The translations under genes were made by a program, and so were the position numbers. A stretch of 64,000 nucleotides of DNA, from the NCBI RefSeq assembly GCF_036203305.1, contig NZ_CP108131.1:1178001-1242000 (forward strand), read 5' to 3'. The notes beneath the pieces were generated by a model, which saw only the letters and a program-made list of their open reading frames with translations, searched no databases and was not told the DNA's origin. The DNA is from Streptomyces sp. NBC_00190 (lineage in GTDB: Bacteria > Actinomycetota > Actinomycetes > Streptomycetales > Streptomycetaceae). Positions 61,778-64,000 of this stretch are shown here, piece after piece. The first letter of the stretch is position 1. Every line of letters starts with the position of its first letter.

Positions 61778-63184
61778 ATGACTGACACGATCAGCGCCCC
61801 ACAGGCCCTCGCCCCCGCCACCGGGCCCGTCCCGCAGAAGCTCAAGCGTTCCATCGGCGTCGTCGGCGGGACTCTGCTCACGCTCTCCTGCGTGACGCCT
61901 GCCTCGACCCTCTTCGTCGTCGTGCCCGACCTGTTCTCCAGCCTCGGCACCTGGACCGCCCTCACCATCGCGATCGGCTCACTGCTCTGCATCGGCGTCG
62001 CGTTCTGCTACTCGGAGCTGGGCACCCTCATCCCCAGCGCGGGCGGCGAGTACGCCATGGTCTCCACGCTGGCCGGCCGGCTCGCGGGCTGGCTGGTGTT
62101 CGTCCTGTCCCTGCTGGTCGTCATGATCGTGCCGCCCGTGATCGCCATGGGCACGGCCGACTACCTCGCCCCGGTGATCGACATCCCGGCTCCGGTCGCG
62201 GGCGGCGGCGTGATGCTGCTGGCCACCCTCGCCGGTCTCCTCGACCTGCGGGCCAACGCCTGGATCACCGGCATCTTCCTCGTCCTGGAGGTGGTCGCCG
62301 CCGCCATGGTCGCCGTACTGGGCTTCGCGCACGGCGAGCGGGGCGCCGACGCGCTGGTGCACGGCACGGTCGCCGCCGAGGGCGGCGGCACGTCCACCGT
62401 CACCGCGATGATGGTCGTCTCCGGGCTCGCCATCGCCCTCTTCATCACCCAGGGGTTCTCGACCGCCGTCTACCTCTCGGAGGAGCTGGAGAACCCGCGG
62501 CGCAACGTCGCCCGGACCGTGCTCGCGACGCTCGCCATCTCCACCGCCGTGATCCTGGTGCCGGTCATCGCCATCACCATGGGCGCCCCGGACCTGGACG
62601 CGCTGGCCGCGGGCGACCTCGGCGGGATGGTGACCGCCTGGTCCAACTCGGCCGTCGGCACCTTCGTGAGCCTGTGCGTCGCCCTCGCCATCGTCAACGC
62701 GGGCATCGTCATGGTCATCCAGAACTCCCGGGTGCTGTTCGCCTCCGCCCGTGACAAGGCCTGGCCCCGGCCCGTCAACAACGCCCTGTCCAAGCTCGGC
62801 CGCTTCGGCTCGCCATGGGTGGCGACCCTGCTCGTCGGTGTCCCGGGCGCGGCGATGTGCTTCGTCAACCTCGACACCCTGTACGGGGTCACCGGCGTCT
62901 CGGTGACCGGCATGTACCTGCTGGTGGCGGTGGCCGCGCTGTTCAGCCGGCGCGGGGCGCACCGCGACGCGGCCGCCTGGCGGATGCCGCTGTGGCCGGC
63001 CGTGCCGATCGCGCTGATCGCCGTACTCGCGTACATCCTGACCCAGCAGGAAACCCAGTACCTGCTGTGGACGGGCGGGATCACCGCCGCGGCCACCGTG
63101 TACTGGGCGCTGTACCTGCGGCCGCGGCGGGAGACGCGCTGGCTGGTCAGCATCCCGGAGGACGGCGAGAGCGCCGACGCGTAG
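61778..63184 (+). CDS. APC-superfamily amino-acid/polyamine permease, 468 aa
   Basis: About 12 hydrophobic spans. Early GVVGGTLLTLSCVTPASTLF and SLLCIGVAFCYSELGTLIPSAGGEYAM are the substrate-binding TM1 and the YSELG..P.AGGEY signature of the family. Mid-protein QGFSTAVYLSEELENPRRNVART is also typical. ATG 61778 lacks a strong ribosome site. Na+ or proton-coupled import of an amino acid or amine; substrate unknown. Confidence 0.88.
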   Translation: MTDTISAPQALAPATGPVPQKLKRSIGVVGGTLLTLSCVTPASTLFVVVPDLFSSLGTWTALTIAIGSLLCIGVAFCYSELGTLIPSAGGEYAMVSTLAGRLAGWLVFVLSLLVVMIVPPVIAMGTADYLAPVIDIPAPVAGGGVMLLATLAGLLDLRANAWITGIFLVLEVVAAAMVAVLGFAHGERGADALVHGTVAAEGGGTSTVTAMMVVSGLAIALFITQGFSTAVYLSEELENPRRNVARTVLATLAISTAVILVPVIAITMGAPDLDALAAGDLGGMVTAWSNSAVGTFVSLCVALAIVNAGIVMVIQNSRVLFASARDKAWPRPVNNALSKLGRFGSPWVATLLVGVPGAAMCFVNLDTLYGVTGVSVTGMYLLVAVAALFSRRGAHRDAAAWRMPLWPAVPIALIAVLAYILTQQETQYLLWTGGITAAATVYWALYLRPRRETRWLVSIPEDGESADA

Positions 63185-63196
63185 GCTCCGGCGCGA

Positions 63197-63214
63197 CGGG
63201 ACCGCGCGGTCCCG
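63197..63214. terminator. Perfect 18-bp palindrome between convergent genes
   Basis: CGGGACCGCGCGGTCCCG is fully self-complementary and lies 12 bp after the permease stop and 12 bp before the dehydrogenase stop. Confidence 0.7.
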
Positions 63215-63225
63215 CACCCGGACCC

Positions 63226-64000
63226 TCAACTCCCCACACGGATGACGACTTTGCCGAACGGCGGGTCGGCGACGTAGCCGCGGTAGGCCGCGTGCACCTC
63301 CTCGAAGGAGTGCACGCGGCCTACCCGCGGACGGAGTTCGTGGGCGGCGACGGCCAGGTTCATGTCCTCGAACCGGTCCCGGCTGCCGACGAAGACGCGG
63401 CGGATCGTCGCCAGGCTCGACGCGTACGCCGCGTGCGAGACCTCGATCCCGGCCTTGCGGGTGCTGCCCGTGACGAGCAGGGCGATCTCGCCGTAGAGGG
63501 AACTGGCGCGCACCGACTGCTCGATGGTCTCCGGGCCACCCGTCTCGACGACCAGGTCGGCGCCCCGGCCGTCGGTCAGCTCCTTCACCTTCGCGCCCCA
63601 TTCGGGGATTCTCACGTAGTCGACGACCTCGTCGGCCCCCAGGGCCTTGAGCCGGTCGGCCTTGTCCGCGTCCGAGGTGGTCGCCACGACCCGGCAGCCC
63701 AGCAGCTTCGCGAACTGCACGGAGAAGAGGGCGACCGGGCCGGTGCCGAGGGTCAGTACGGTCCGGCCCGGCAGCAGCGGCTCGCCACCGGTCAGCGCGC
63801 TCCAGGCGGTCACCGCCGCGCACGGCAGCGTGGCCGCCTCCTCCCAGGTCAGGTGGCCGGGGACGCGTACGGCCGCCTGCTCGTCCAGTACGGCGTACTC
63901 CGCGAGCATCCCGTCGAGTGTGCAGCCGGGCTGGTCCAGGGCGTCCGGGGTGATCCGGCCGGACCGCCAACGCGGGAAGTACGTGCCGGCGACGCGGTCG
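63226..64000 (-). CDS. Zinc-type NAD(P)-dependent alcohol dehydrogenase, C-terminal part (cut by window edge)
   Basis: Only the C-terminal ~258 residues lie in the window. The MDR fold is clear: nucleotide motif LTLGTGPVALFSVQFAKLLG, VVATTSDADKADRLKALGADEVVDY, and ADLVVETGGPETIEQSV, ending PPFGKVVIRVGS. The N-terminal zinc region would be beyond 64000, so metal dependence is unseen; the missing part may make it a zinc-free quinone reductase. Convergent with the permease. Confidence 0.85.
   Translation of the reverse strand, partial: DRVAGTYFPRWRSGRITPDALDQPGCTLDGMLAEYAVLDEQAAVRVPGHLTWEEAATLPCAAVTAWSALTGGEPLLPGRTVLTLGTGPVALFSVQFAKLLGCRVVATTSDADKADRLKALGADEVVDYVRIPEWGAKVKELTDGRGADLVVETGGPETIEQSVRASSLYGEIALLVTGSTRKAGIEVSHAAYASSLATIRRVFVGSRDRFEDMNLAVAAHELRPRVGRVHSFEEVHAAYRGYVADPPFGKVVIRVGS

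Overview
The window is high-GC actinobacterial DNA, most likely Streptomyces or a close relative. GTG/TTG starts are common, genes are packed with ATGA/GTGA overlaps, rare TTA leucine codons are confined to a few genes, and several gene families and interspersed palindromic repeats are typical of streptomycetes. I see no rRNA, tRNA or CRISPR array. Nothing marks it as a chromosome end. About 55 protein genes are supported.

Layout. (1) 1-5.1 kb: sterol-side-chain-like beta-oxidation genes (two SCP2-type thiolases, a DUF35/OB-fold partner, an enoyl-CoA hydratase) divergent from a FadD19-like acyl-CoA synthetase. A KstR-type operator lies in the shared promoter, and a second one lies far away at 39.0 kb before a FadE-type acyl-CoA dehydrogenase. 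(2) 5.4-14.4 kb: two tandem secreted alpha/beta-hydrolases, a hydrolase divergent from phenylacetate-CoA ligase (paaK), a YihY/BrkB membrane protein, a TTA-containing SDR and another acyl-CoA ligase. (3) 14.6-27.1 kb: a secreted penicillin-acylase-type amidase, a Ca2+/H+ antiporter, a tiny secreted Gly/Pro-rich protein, an acyl-CoA ligase plus nitronate-monooxygenase pair, a beta-lactamase-fold hydrolase, an MscS channel and small accessory genes. A 190-bp MITE-like element sits at the promoter of a VOC gene. (4) 27.1-31.7 kb: an overlapping three-gene operon of an MpaB/DUF2236 protein, a Ser/Thr kinase-TPR protein and a phytoene-desaturase-like FAD enzyme.

(5) 31.9-37.6 kb is the most unusual part. 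An operon encodes a small FxSxx-type peptide precursor, a radical SAM/SPASM maturase of the FxsB type fused to a degenerate HEXXH domain, and an NLR-like NB-ARC/TPR protein, all with overlapping reading frames. The NLR begins with a short motif (GQARNVVQVETLYGG) that recurs at the C-terminus of a separate 110-residue protein encoded 0.7 kb away (GQAKNVVMTRDIHGG). That is the architecture of NLR/effector pairs that signal through a shared amyloid motif, here joined to a peptide-maturation (RiPP) cassette and carrying three TTA codons.

(6) 37.8-45.3 kb: the FadE-type gene, an intact IS630-family element, small secreted proteins, and an amino-sugar-like locus (SIS isomerase/deaminase and class II aldolase divergent from a DeoR regulator and an MBL hydrolase). 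(7) 45.3-56.3 kb: LysR regulator with kbl and tdh (threonine catabolism), an HSL-type esterase, a methyltransferase, LysR divergent from an MFS exporter whose coding region contains an interspersed palindromic repeat, a PAS-GAF-SpoIIE phosphatase and a hydrolase. (8) 56.4-61.6 kb: a five-gene operon, STM4015-4014-4013-4012-4011, with two radical SAM enzymes, an ATP-grasp-like protein, an alkaline-phosphatase-fold hydrolase and a repeat protein; its function is unknown. An APC permease and a truncated alcohol dehydrogenase end the window.
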